Source: an uncultured Lachnospiraceae bacterium
GTDB taxonomy: Bacteria; Bacillota; Clostridia; Lachnospirales; Lachnospiraceae
Direction: 5' to 3'
DNA length: 64,000 nucleotides
Assembly: GCA_905209075.1 (NCBI GenBank)
Contig: CAJLRL010000006.1
Span: 44,368-108,367, forward strand
Shown: positions 1 through 8,900 of the stretch, in pieces
Numbering within the stretch: the stretch's first letter is position 1
Layout: each line of letters opens with the position of its first letter
Made by a program: the position numbers and the translations under genes
The notes under the pieces: model-generated
Database searches by the model: none
Seen by the model: only the letters and a program-made list of their open reading frames with translations
Told to the model about the DNA's origin: nothing

Positions 1-50
1 AAAGAGAATCACAAAGAAATAAAAAATAAAAAAACTGACAGATAAAAAAC

Positions 51-79
51 AAATATTTTATATAAATTTCCGCATACTA
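51..79 (+). promoter_or_regulatory. Candidate forespore (sigma-G-like) promoter of spoIVB
   Basis: Positions 73-79 read CATACTA, an exact match to the sigma-G -10 consensus known from Bacillus (CATWHTA-type). An AAATA at 51-55, 17 bases upstream, is a loose match to the GHATR -35 (the G is missing). Transcription would begin near 85-86, inside or just before the Shine-Dalgarno GGGAGG (85-90), giving a very short leader. Sigma-G/F control is known for spoIVB in Bacillus; its use here is inferred. Confidence 0.4.
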
Positions 80-112
80 CCACAGGGAGGTAGACTATGC
101 GGAAATTTTTTT
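64..112 (+). promoter_or_regulatory. Terminator-like hairpin enclosing the spoIVB ribosome-binding site and start codon
   Basis: A perfect 13-bp inverted repeat (64-76 with 96-108) surrounds the Shine-Dalgarno GGGAGG (85-90). The right arm contains the ATG at 97-99. Inside it a 5-bp inner stem pairs CTACC (77-81) with GGTAG (89-93). The right arm runs into a T tract ending at 112, so the structure has the form of an intrinsic terminator. A transcript reading in from upstream would fold it and hide the start; one starting near 85 would lack the left arm. Confidence 0.7.
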
Positions 113-1182
113 CTATTTTAATGAATATGATGTTTGCATTTATCATGATCGGTGCTTTTGCACTTAGCGCCGGCATGAAAAAAAATAATGAGCCTATGTC
201 AGATATGGGAAAAATAAAGGCAGATGAAGTAATGTCAAATGAAAGTACACAGACTGGCGTATATGCATGCGGAAGACTAACAGGTATATATGAACAGACG
301 AATGGTGTGCTTGTCATGGATGTTGTTTCAATAGAGGGGAAGGATGGAAAGAAGCATTCACCGGCAAAGGGGAAGATAAAAAGCGGGGATTATATTTTAT
401 CAGCAAATGGAAAGGTGATAGAATCCAAGGAAGATCTTGCTGATGTGGTAAACGACAAGGAAAGCGATTTTGTTGAGATACGTTATATAAGAGATGGAAA
501 AGAAAATGTAGTTTCACTTGATCCGGTGAAGGGTGATGATGAAAAATCATATCTCGGGATATGGATAAAGGATGATCTGGCAGGTATAGGAACTATAACA
601 TATTACACGAATGATAAAAAATTTGGCGCACTTGGGCACGGCATAGGTGATGGAACGAAAGCGGGGCAGCTTTTAGATGTAAACAGTGGAGATCTATATA
701 AAATGGAACTTTCCAAAATAAAAAAAGGAAAGCCAAAGGATCCCGGGGAACTCGCAGGAGTTGTATATTTTGGAAATAAAAGTCATCTGGGAACACTTGA
801 TGGAAACAGTGATAATGGAATATTTGGAACACTTGATGATGAGGAATGGGATGAATATACAAAAGGAGATGATTTTTATGAGATTGCAAAAGAAAGCGAG
901 GTAAAGACAAAAAAAGCACAGATAATATCGTATATATCAGGACAAAAAGAAAAATATGATATAAAAATCCTGGCAGTTGATCATGATGTTGAGGATAATA
1001 ATAAAAAGCTTGTTATAGAAGTGACAGACGAAAAGCTTATAGATCTTACCGGAGGAATAATACAGGGAATGAGTGGTTCACCGATAATCCAGGATGGAAA
1101 GATAATAGGAGCAGTTACACATGTGTTTGTAAATGATCCGACAGAAGGCTATGGGATCCTGATAGAAGATATGATGAAATAA
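97..1182 (+). CDS. spoIVB: SpoIVB-type serine peptidase (S55)
   Basis: SpoIVB is the forespore-made, secreted serine peptidase that triggers pro-sigma-K processing through SpoIVF proteins during sporulation. The 361-residue protein has an N-terminal membrane anchor or signal segment (about residues 5-25), a PDZ-like region (about 58-130), and the S55 catalytic region with the GLGH-type motif GALGHG (His 181) and GMSGSP (324-329) near the C terminus. Length is slightly shorter than the Bacillus enzyme (about 425). The ATG at 97 is chosen because GGGAGG lies 6 bases upstream; later in-frame ATGs have no such site. In many spore formers spoIVB is followed directly by spo0A; here the next genes are unrelated, and the Spo0A-like gene lies about 15 kb away. 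Confidence 0.93.
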   Translation: MRKFFSILMNMMFAFIMIGAFALSAGMKKNNEPMSDMGKIKADEVMSNESTQTGVYACGRLTGIYEQTNGVLVMDVVSIEGKDGKKHSPAKGKIKSGDYILSANGKVIESKEDLADVVNDKESDFVEIRYIRDGKENVVSLDPVKGDDEKSYLGIWIKDDLAGIGTITYYTNDKKFGALGHGIGDGTKAGQLLDVNSGDLYKMELSKIKKGKPKDPGELAGVVYFGNKSHLGTLDGNSDNGIFGTLDDEEWDEYTKGDDFYEIAKESEVKTKKAQIISYISGQKEKYDIKILAVDHDVEDNNKKLVIEVTDEKLIDLTGGIIQGMSGSPIIQDGKIIGAVTHVFVNDPTEGYGILIEDMMK

Positions 1183-1209
1183 GAGTTATGAAAAAATTGA
1201 AAAAAGATA

Positions 1210-1262
1210 TTGACATATGGCAATGAATGAGTTATATTTAACTCAAGTTAGAAATAACTAAC
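1210..1262 (+). promoter_or_regulatory. Sigma-A promoter with two tandem dyads upstream of the DUF3793-flavodoxin pair
   Basis: TTGACA (1210-1215) and TATATT (1233-1238) are separated by exactly 17 bases. Overlapping the -10 is a palindrome GAGTTA-N4-TAACTC (1229-1244), followed at once by GTTAG-N6-CTAAC (1247-1262). Two operators of related sequence (AGTTA/TAACT core) covering the -10 and start site suggest repression. AT-rich palindromes of this kind resemble sites of DtxR/FeoR-type metal regulators, which would fit a flavodoxin induced under iron limitation, but the regulator is not identified here. Confidence 0.7.
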
Positions 1263-1276
1263 TGAAAGGAGCCGAT

Positions 1277-1894
1277 ATGTGTCAGGAAATTTTTCGAATG
1301 GCGTTAGGTATGGATCTAAAAAGTGTTGAAATGCAGTTAGCTCTCCAATGTGCCCCACTTATTACAGGAGTGAGAATATCAAATCTACTCATGATAGAGA
1401 GTTGTAATGAGCCGGCTTTAAGATTGGTGCTTAAGCGTTCGGGAATATCTTATTTTAAGCTGGGGCAGACAGAAGGGAAAACCGCCTTCCTCCTATTTAA
1501 AAGAACTAAACTGGAAGAATTCCTTCAGAAGAACGATTCGTTGGAGATTCTTAAGAGTTCAGGATATGAGGAATTTTCTTTTGGAAGCATTCTGCTTAAA
1601 TTTAAAGAAAGATACACGACATATATTACACAACAAGGTATGCAGTTTCCTCATGAAATGGGGCTGCTCCTTGGCTATCCGGCAGAAGATGTAGAGGGAT
1701 TTATATCAAACGAAGGAAAGAACTCATTGTACTGCGGTTACTGGAAAGTATATAAAAATGTCGCAGCAAAAAAGAGGATATTTGATGAATTTGAAAAATC
1801 CAAGGAATGTATAATTCAGTTATTAGCTGATGATATCGATATGCAGCTTATACTGGAAATATATAAAGATGAACCACGTAAGGTGGCTGTTTAG
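1277..1894 (+). CDS. DUF3793 family protein
   Basis: The 205-residue protein matches the DUF3793 pattern as I know it, including the conserved HEMGLLLGYPAEDVEGF stretch (about residues 129-145). The family has no established function and in Clostridia is frequently encoded beside flavodoxin and iron-transport genes, so a role in iron or redox homeostasis is a guess from context. It has no signal peptide or membrane segment. AAAGGAG lies just upstream of the ATG. The gene ends 10 bases before the flavodoxin start, and the flavodoxin Shine-Dalgarno overlaps its stop region, so the two are almost certainly co-transcribed from the promoter at 1210. Confidence 0.8.
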   Translation: MCQEIFRMALGMDLKSVEMQLALQCAPLITGVRISNLLMIESCNEPALRLVLKRSGISYFKLGQTEGKTAFLLFKRTKLEEFLQKNDSLEILKSSGYEEFSFGSILLKFKERYTTYITQQGMQFPHEMGLLLGYPAEDVEGFISNEGKNSLYCGYWKVYKNVAAKKRIFDEFEKSKECIIQLLADDIDMQLILEIYKDEPRKVAV

Positions 1895-1904
1895 GAGGCA
1901 GATA

Positions 1905-2336
1905 ATGAGTAAAATTAGCGTAGTATATTGGTCACAATCTGGAAACACCGCAGCTATGGCAGAAGCCGTTGCTAAGGGAATTACCGATGCAGGAAAAGAA
2001 GCTGAAATCGTTTTTGTCAGTAGTGCATCAATAGATGAACTTAAAAATGAAACAGCATTTGCTTTGGGATGTCCTGCAATGGGGGCAGAAGTACTCGAAG
2101 AAAGCGAGATGGAGCCTTTTGTTACAGAACTTGAAGCAAGTGTTTCAGGAAAAACTATCGGATTGTTCGGATCTTACGGATGGGGTGATGGTGAATGGAT
2201 GAGAGACTGGGTAGACCGCATGACAGCAGCAGGAGCTACTGTGGCAGGCGGTGAAGGTGTTATATGCCAGGATGCCCCGGATGATGACGCTAAAGCTGAT
2301 TGTGAAGCTTTAGGAAAGAGTCTTGCTGCTGTATAA
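1905..2336 (+). CDS. Flavodoxin
   Basis: This is a 143-residue short-chain flavodoxin, a soluble FMN electron carrier that replaces ferredoxin under iron shortage. The phosphate-binding loop SQSGNTAAMA follows beta-strand 1 at about residues 9-18, and the later LFGSYGWGDGEW segment matches the FMN-contact loop. The start at 1905 is chosen because AGGAGG (1893-1898) precedes it by 6 bases; a longer in-frame reading from 1830 overlaps the upstream gene and has no ribosome-binding site. It forms an operon with the DUF3793 gene and ends just before a small hairpin with a short T run. Confidence 0.93.
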   Translation: MSKISVVYWSQSGNTAAMAEAVAKGITDAGKEAEIVFVSSASIDELKNETAFALGCPAMGAEVLEESEMEPFVTELEASVSGKTIGLFGSYGWGDGEWMRDWVDRMTAAGATVAGGEGVICQDAPDDDAKADCEALGKSLAAV

Positions 2337-2366
2337 ATGGCAGAATAATGATTAATTTGGTAGATC

Positions 2367-2385
2367 ACCAACTATTGTTGGTTTT
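2367..2385 (+). terminator. Weak intrinsic terminator after flavodoxin
   Basis: ACCAAC-tatt-GTTGGT (2367-2382) is followed by a run of four T. A second hairpin GCAAAG-N5-CTTTGC lies at 2405-2421. Confidence 0.55.
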
Positions 2386-2436
2386 CTATATATATTTTAT
2401 CTCCGCAAAGTAAAACTTTGCTCCTAGTGTAAATCA

Positions 2437-2465
2437 GAGCCAGCGAACTTCCCATTCGCTGGCTC
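2437..2465. terminator. 11-bp hairpin between convergent genes
   Basis: GAGCCAGCGAA (2437-2447) pairs perfectly with TTCGCTGGCTC (2455-2465) over a 7-base loop, between the flavodoxin gene and the convergent gene ending at 2475. Neither side has a strong T tract, so it may be a rho-independent terminator of modest strength or simply an mRNA 3' end protector. Confidence 0.5.
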
Positions 2466-2474
2466 GCTCTCTGT

Positions 2475-3263
2475 TTAAAATGGATAAAGTTTATTGTCTT
2501 TCATATATTCTACAGAAGATACGAGATCATCATAATCATTCACTTCAATTAGAACAGAAGGAAGCTTTTCAGAAGGAAGTGATTGTATATAATCCCTGTA
2601 TAGATTCCATGGTACATCCATTGATCCGACCGGGTTGTGGGAATCCTCTATACCATTATTGTCATTTATGTGCAGATGACGTATGTAAGGTGAAAGATCA
2701 TAAAACCACTCGTTAAGCGGCTGCGTGCCTATAAATGCATGTGCTACGTCAAGACAGACGCCGAATCTTGGCTCATTGGTCATTTTTATGGCTAATTTCT
2801 TTAACAGATAGTCATCCATATCAAACATATTTTCGATATATATGTCAAGCGCAGGATATTCTTTTAGAATACGGCGCCAGTATTGTTCGTTGCGGTTAAG
2901 CCAGTTGTCCTGATAACTTTTAAGCTTAAAATTAGAAATATGGTTTGTGTGGAATATAACAGCACGGACACCAAGGCGCAGAGCTATATCAAGGCTTTGG
3001 TGCACCCGGTAATCAGATACTTTGTATATCATAGGGTCATCACTGTTTATGCATATATCAAGAAAAACACCATGAAGAGTATCATTGCTTCTGTCTCGGT
3101 CAAGTGATGTGTAAATATTTATTATTTCATCTGTTTTTTTTACATCATCAAGTATTGAAGGAATGAAAAAATCATTGTATTCGAAACATGCATCATAATT
3201 TTTAGAAAAAGAAATATAATCATCGAGTCGGTTTAGCTTTGGTATACAATAAATGTAATTCAT
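2475..3263 (-). CDS. TIM-barrel sugar isomerase/endonuclease IV-like protein
   Basis: The 262-residue protein looks like the xylose isomerase-like TIM-barrel superfamily (AP endonuclease 2 / sugar-phosphate isomerase families). Visible metal-site-type motifs are AVIFHTNHIS, IYIENMFDMDDY, FGVCLDVAHAF, RHLHINDNNG and SVLIEVND, i.e. the His/Glu/Asp ligands in the usual order at strand ends. The substrate cannot be told. The start at 3263 is preferred since GAAAGGGG precedes it; the longer reading from 3290 lacks this. It overlaps the 3' end of the upstream cyclase gene by 44 bases, so translation is probably coupled to it. Confidence 0.72.
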   Translation of the reverse strand: MNYIYCIPKLNRLDDYISFSKNYDACFEYNDFFIPSILDDVKKTDEIINIYTSLDRDRSNDTLHGVFLDICINSDDPMIYKVSDYRVHQSLDIALRLGVRAVIFHTNHISNFKLKSYQDNWLNRNEQYWRRILKEYPALDIYIENMFDMDDYLLKKLAIKMTNEPRFGVCLDVAHAFIGTQPLNEWFYDLSPYIRHLHINDNNGIEDSHNPVGSMDVPWNLYRDYIQSLPSEKLPSVLIEVNDYDDLVSSVEYMKDNKLYPF

Positions 3264-5289
3264 GTAAAAACCCCTTTCTAGCAAGATCATTAGGTGCGTC
3301 AGGCTTTGTTATGGATTCTATCATATAAGCTTCAACAGCAGAACTTTTTCCTTTAAGGGAAAGCGCTCCAATATGTGAAACATCTATACGGCCTTGTAGA
3401 TTATCAAATACAGAAGAACTGATAAGTATCTGACCGGGTTTGGCGTTTGATTCAAGGCGGGAGGCTGTGTTTACGGTATCACCTATTGCAGTGTAGTCAT
3501 ATCTGCCATAGCATCCGATATTTCCTACAATTGCATCGCCAGAGTTGATACCAATGCCTAAATTTATATCACGATTAAACTTTTTCCTGAAATTATTGCG
3601 TATGGGTATAAAGCCTTTCATTATATCATCGGCTGCGCAGACTGCGTTAAATATATAGTCATCGAGATCATCAGGCGCATTAAATATTGCCATTGCTGCA
3701 TCTCCGATAAATTTATCCAGAGTGCCATTCCAGGCCATTATTGAGGCATATACGATACTGAAATATTCATTTAGTACTTCGACTACCTCTTCAGGTTCGA
3801 GAGATTCAGATATCGAGGTGAAACCACGTATATCAACAAACAGCACAGCGACCTTTTTTCGCATGCTGACAGATGCAAGCTCTAATGGGGCAATATCGCT
3901 TATCTGATCTACGACATGTGAATCAACATACATCTTAAAAGTATTTTCCATCTTGCGTTTTTCATATGTAGTATATAAAAGATTCTGCATGAGGCTGCAT
4001 ATGATCGATAAAATATTGTACATAAGTGGTATCAACAGGAGAAATCTGTATCCTGCCTGCTGATAAATAGTATCTGTGACAGCAACTGTGCATATACATG
4101 ATGCGACATAAAATATAGTAGTAAATATTGATTTCCTTCGTGCCGTTCCCAGGTATAAGATGAAAATTAAAACAGCATATAATATAGAAGAAAATAAAGG
4201 TGATACATCGATCTTTATTGTGTTATTCAAAAGTGCCTGGATGATGGAAGCCTGCGTAGTTATATCCTGCTGCATATAATCGGAGTTTATGAACTTAAAA
4301 TAAGGCTCATCTTTTCCTTCATCAGAGAGTTCACCGATCATGACGATCTTATTATTAAAGTCGCTGGCAGAATAATTTCCCGAGAGCAGGTCTTTGAAAG
4401 AAATAATATTATAGCTTGAAAAATTGGTAATAGTGTTAAATCCAAATAGATTATTATTATCAAGTGATGGGTATTCAATTGAAAGTCCTTGGGATTTCTG
4501 GTATGTACTGTAAACAAGCGAAGCAAAACTGTCCAGCTGCCTGCTGTCATAATTTACAGTAAGGGCGGCAGAGCGGATAGAACCATCATCTGACTGCTGC
4601 ATGGCATTTGATATTCCTACAGTTACAACGTCACGCAGATCGTCATAGGGAAAAGTTATGCCAATAGCGGAATGTGTTGACCAGTCCATTGAAGAATCGG
4701 CAGGCTTAGCCAGATTCATATTACTGTCTTTAGGGATATAATCATAGTTATTGTTGTCATCTGCAGCTTCAATATTTTCAGAGTCATGTGGTTCTGTGGA
4801 GCCGGGGTTTTCTTCTGGTGTGCTCATATCACTGTGATCGTCGTGAGTATCGAATGAGGCATCTGCAATGGCAATAACGTTTCCTGCTTCTTTGCAGGAT
4901 GAAACTAATGCTGCGTCGCCTTCGGTTGTTTTATTTTCTGATAGATCGACATCAAGTGCAATTGCTGCAGCATCATTATCTGATAGGATATCCACTGCTT
5001 CAGATAAGAGGCTTCTGTCCCAATTGGAATAGTCACCATATTTATCTGTAGTATCTGAGTCTATTGATATCAGAGTAATTCTGTCATCAGCCCTGGAAAA
5101 CGGATTATATGTATATATATAGTTTGTGACGTATTCATCCGGTGTACGGAGTACTTGTGAATAAGACAAAATACCCGCACTTATACCGAGCAGGAGGGCA
5201 ATGACACAGGTCATCGCTGCATGCACGGGAATAGTGCGGGTATTTGATTTATTAAATACTGTTTTATTAAATAATTTATTCTTTTTCAT
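3220..5289 (-). CDS. CHASE2-domain class III adenylate/guanylate cyclase
   Basis: This 689-residue membrane enzyme is predicted to make cAMP (or cGMP) in response to an extracellular signal. In order: short cytoplasmic N terminus, one membrane segment (about 25-45), an extracytoplasmic CHASE2 sensor with an acidic insert rich in D/E/S/N, three membrane segments (about 365-450), then a class III cyclase domain. VDIRGF and FIGDAAMAIF carry the two metal Asp residues, LDKF the substrate-specifying Lys, and DYTAIGDTVNTASRLE the Thr/Asp and transition-state Asn/Arg positions, so the domain looks catalytically complete and adenylate-type. The ATG at 5289 follows GGAG by 9 bases; the longer reading from 5379 runs into the upstream gene. 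Class III cyclases are sparse in Clostridia. Confidence 0.88.
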   Translation of the reverse strand: MKKNKLFNKTVFNKSNTRTIPVHAAMTCVIALLLGISAGILSYSQVLRTPDEYVTNYIYTYNPFSRADDRITLISIDSDTTDKYGDYSNWDRSLLSEAVDILSDNDAAAIALDVDLSENKTTEGDAALVSSCKEAGNVIAIADASFDTHDDHSDMSTPEENPGSTEPHDSENIEAADDNNNYDYIPKDSNMNLAKPADSSMDWSTHSAIGITFPYDDLRDVVTVGISNAMQQSDDGSIRSAALTVNYDSRQLDSFASLVYSTYQKSQGLSIEYPSLDNNNLFGFNTITNFSSYNIISFKDLLSGNYSASDFNNKIVMIGELSDEGKDEPYFKFINSDYMQQDITTQASIIQALLNNTIKIDVSPLFSSILYAVLIFILYLGTARRKSIFTTIFYVASCICTVAVTDTIYQQAGYRFLLLIPLMYNILSIICSLMQNLLYTTYEKRKMENTFKMYVDSHVVDQISDIAPLELASVSMRKKVAVLFVDIRGFTSISESLEPEEVVEVLNEYFSIVYASIMAWNGTLDKFIGDAAMAIFNAPDDLDDYIFNAVCAADDIMKGFIPIRNNFRKKFNRDINLGIGINSGDAIVGNIGCYGRYDYTAIGDTVNTASRLESNAKPGQILISSSVFDNLQGRIDVSHIGALSLKGKSSAVEAYMIESITKPDAPNDLARKGFLHELHLLYTKAKPTR

Positions 5290-5350
5290 ATAAATTATCT
5301 CCGTGAAAATAGTATAAAAAAATAGTGTATGGTGTTCTAAATTTGATATA

Positions 5351-5911
5351 TCAGATACTCTTTTGAGAAATATATTCACGATTTAATTTCTCAAGAGAGG
5401 AACTTAAATATTTCAAAAGCTCCCACACGTAATCGGGATCTTTTTTTGCGATCGAATCAAAAGTGCGGACATCCATTTTCTGGATTGTCGTATATATAGG
5501 GTTTTTCTTGTATTTGAATACAAATCGTTTGTCATCCGGTTCAATGCGGTCAAGCATATTGTTGAGACGGTTGTTAAGTGTCAGCAGAAGTCTGTATGTG
5601 ATAGAAGCTGCCTCGAGAAGAAGCTTTGAAAAATCTGTTTCAGAAACTTCAAGAACAGTAACTTCATCAGAGCATGCTATTATTGTAGCTGAACGAGGCT
5701 TGCTCTCAAGAAGAGACATTTCGCCAAAAAAACTGCCCTCCGGCATAACCCCCAGAGACTGGGGATTGTCCGAAAAAGAATTTATAGAAATTTCAACCTG
5801 CCCTTTTAGAAGAATGAACATTGAATGTCCGGTTTCTCCCTCCTGGCACAGGATCTGTCCATTTGAGTATGTTCTTGTCCGACCACAGTTCTTTAATACA
5901 TCGATATCCAT
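5351..5911 (-). CDS. Stand-alone cyclic nucleotide-binding domain protein
   Basis: The 186-residue protein has a CRP-type cyclic nucleotide-binding fold over residues 5-120. The phosphate-binding cassette reads GSFFGEMSLLESKPRSATI, with the ribose-contacting Glu and phosphate-contacting Arg both present, so binding of cAMP or cGMP is expected. After it comes a helical tail of about 65 residues with no helix-turn-helix, so it is not a CRP transcription factor; it may be a cNMP-responsive adaptor. AAGGAG lies just before the ATG. The gene is directly upstream of the cyclase and co-oriented (62-base gap to the chosen cyclase start), which argues that it is the effector or feedback sensor of that cyclase. 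Confidence 0.87.
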   Translation of the reverse strand: MDIDVLKNCGRTRTYSNGQILCQEGETGHSMFILLKGQVEISINSFSDNPQSLGVMPEGSFFGEMSLLESKPRSATIIACSDEVTVLEVSETDFSKLLLEAASITYRLLLTLNNRLNNMLDRIEPDDKRFVFKYKKNPIYTTIQKMDVRTFDSIAKKDPDYVWELLKYLSSSLEKLNREYISQKSI

Positions 5912-5967
5912 AGTTAAAGCTCCTTGTATTATTATGTTAAGGTATATAATAATATATTATAGTACAA

Positions 5968-8900
5968 TTATCCTATATTGTCTTTATTTTTTGTAAGATT
6001 TTTTTGTGCTGTTGACAGCATAAGTTTAATACGGTTGAGCTGGTTAACCTCAGATGCTCCCGGATCATAGTCGATGGCTACGATATTGGCACCAGGGAAT
6101 TCATGACGTATTTTTTTGATCACACCTTTACCTACTATATGGTTTGGAAGGCAGGCAAATGGCTGCGCACAGATGATATTTGTAACACCCTGCTTTATAA
6201 GCTCAAGCATCTCGCCTGTTAAGAACCATCCTTCTCCGGTCTGATTACCGCATGATACGATAGGGCTTGCGTATTTTGCAAGGTCTTCAATGTATGCGGT
6301 AGGTGCAAAATGTTTACTCTTTGCAAGTTCATCGCGGGCATCTTTTCTCAGCCATTCAAAGAAAGATATAAGTCTGTTGTTTAAGAACTTAGACTTTTTG
6401 GAAGCACCAAGATTATCAGCCTTGAAATTTGCATTATAACAGCAGTAGAGAAGGAAGTCCGTAAGGTCAGGAACAACCGCTTCAGCACCCTCTGCCTCAA
6501 GAAGATCTACAACATAGTTGTTTGCTGCCGGAAGAAATTTGACGAGTATTTCACCGACAACACCGACACGCGGTTTAACCTCATCTGTCATAGGCAGATT
6601 GTCGAAATCACGGATGATATCACGGCACATCTGTTTATATTTCTTGTGGGAAAGCATTTTGGTGTTTCCGACAAACTCAATAACCTTATTCTTCCATTTT
6701 TCATGAAGTGCATTTGCACTGCCTGGTTCTTTTTCGTAAGGTCTTACACGATACAGGCATCTCATAAAGATGTCACCGAATTCAAGTGCGTAAAGACCAT
6801 GCTGGATAAGACTTGGTGTGAATTTAAAACCAGGGTTTTTTTCAAGTCCCACCATATTGATTGAAATAACAGGAACATCAGGGTATCCGGCTTTTCTAAG
6901 AGCACGTCTGATAAAACCTATGTAGTTTGTCGCACGGCATCCGCCACCGGTCTGAGATATAAGTATAGCAGTATGATCCATGTCATAATCGCCGGATTTT
7001 ACGGCTGCCATTATCTGACCGACAACAATAAGTGATGGGTAACATGCATCATTATTTACGAATTTAAGACCTACATCAACACATTCACGGGCAGGAATGT
7101 CAGGTATTACCATATTGTATCCGGCCGCACGGAATGCAGGGACTAAGAGGTCAAAATGTATAGGTGACATCTGAGGACAAATGATAGTGTAATTGTCCTT
7201 TTTCATTTTTTCTGTAAATATGACTCTCTCATAGTCTGATGGTCTGATCGTACGTTTTTCGTGAGTCTTTTCTTTTACGCGTATAGCGGCAAGAAGAGAG
7301 CGGACACGGATACGGGCGGCACCTAAATTGTTTACCTCGTCTATTTTCAGGCATGTATAAATTTTGCCGGAGCCGTTTAATATATCATTTACGCAGTCTG
7401 TTGTCACTGCATCAAGTCCACATCCAAACGAGTTAAGCTGTATGAGGTCTAAATCATCTCTTGTCTTTACAAAGTTGGCTGCTGAGTAAAGACGTGTGTG
7501 ATACATCCACTGATCCATTACAATGAGAGGACGCTCAAGATCACCGAGGTGTGATACTGAATCCTCAGTCAGCACACATATTCCATAAGAGTTGATAAGC
7601 TCAGGAATACCATGATTTATCTCAGGATCTACGTGATATGGACGGCCGGCAAGAACAATTCCGCGTCTTCCGGTATCTTCCATGTAATCAAGGACTTCCT
7701 CACCTTTTTTCTGGATTTCAAGCCTTGTCATGGCAAGCTCTTTCCATCCTGCAGATACTGCATCACGGATCTGTGATTCTGGAAGATGGAAAGCAGTTTT
7801 TGAGAAAGTTTCTACAAGCTGCTGCGACAATGTATCTTCACTCTCAAATGACATGAAAGGATTAAGCATTTTTACTTCACCGCTCGTTATCTCGTCAACA
7901 TTATTTTTAATGTTTTCTGAATATGATGTAACGATAGGGCAGTTGTAATGGTTGTTTGCATCTGGAAATTCCTTGCGCTCATATGGAACCGCCGGATAGA
8001 AAATAAAATCTACATTTTGCTTTATGAGCCAGCTTATGTGTCCGTGTGCAAGCTTTGCCGGGTAACATTCTGATTCACTAGGAATTGATTCGATTCCTAA
8101 TTCGTATATTTTTCTTGTCGACTGTGGTGATAGAACAACAGAAAAACCAAGGCGTTTAAAAAATACAGCCCAGAATGGATAATTTTCGTACATATTGAGG
8201 ACTCTAGGGATGCCGACCGTTCCGTAAGGTGCATCCTTTGGATCGAGTGGTTCGTAGTCAAATATCCTCTTGTTTTTGTATTCAAAAAGGTTTGGTATAT
8301 TTTCTTTATTCTTTTCTTTTCCGAGTCCCTTTTCGCAGCGGTTTCCGGTAATGTACTGCCTGTTATCGGAAAACTTGTTTATAGTGAGGACACAGTGGTT
8401 TGTACAGCCCTGGCATCTGGCAAGCTTTGTAGTGTAGGTAAGCTCATTTATCTGGTCGATGGAAAGCATTGTAGTCTGGTAACCGGCCTCATGTCTTTCA
8501 CGGGCAATAAGTGCTGCACCAAAAGCGCCCATGATTCCGGCAATATCAGGTCGTGTAGCCTCTACACCAGCGATTTTTTCGAAACTTCTAAGTACAGCAT
8601 CATTATAGAATGTACCACCCTGTACTACGATGTTGTCTCCGAGGTCTTTGGCATCAGATAATTTGATAACTTTAAAAAGAGCATTCTTTATTACAGAATA
8701 GGCAAGTCCGGCTGAAATATCCGCAACTGATGCGCCTTCTTTTTGAGCCTGTTTTACCTTGGAATTCATAAAGACAGTACATCTTGTTCCAAGATCGATA
8801 GGATTTTTGGCAAATAGAGCTTCTTTTGCAAAGTCCTGAACTGTAAAATTGAGTGATTTGGCGAATGTTTCTATGAATGAACCACATCCTGAAGAGCATG

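Noticed and set aside
1830..1904. Longer N terminus for flavodoxin
   Set aside because: Overlaps the upstream gene and precedes the clear ribosome site at 1893-1898.
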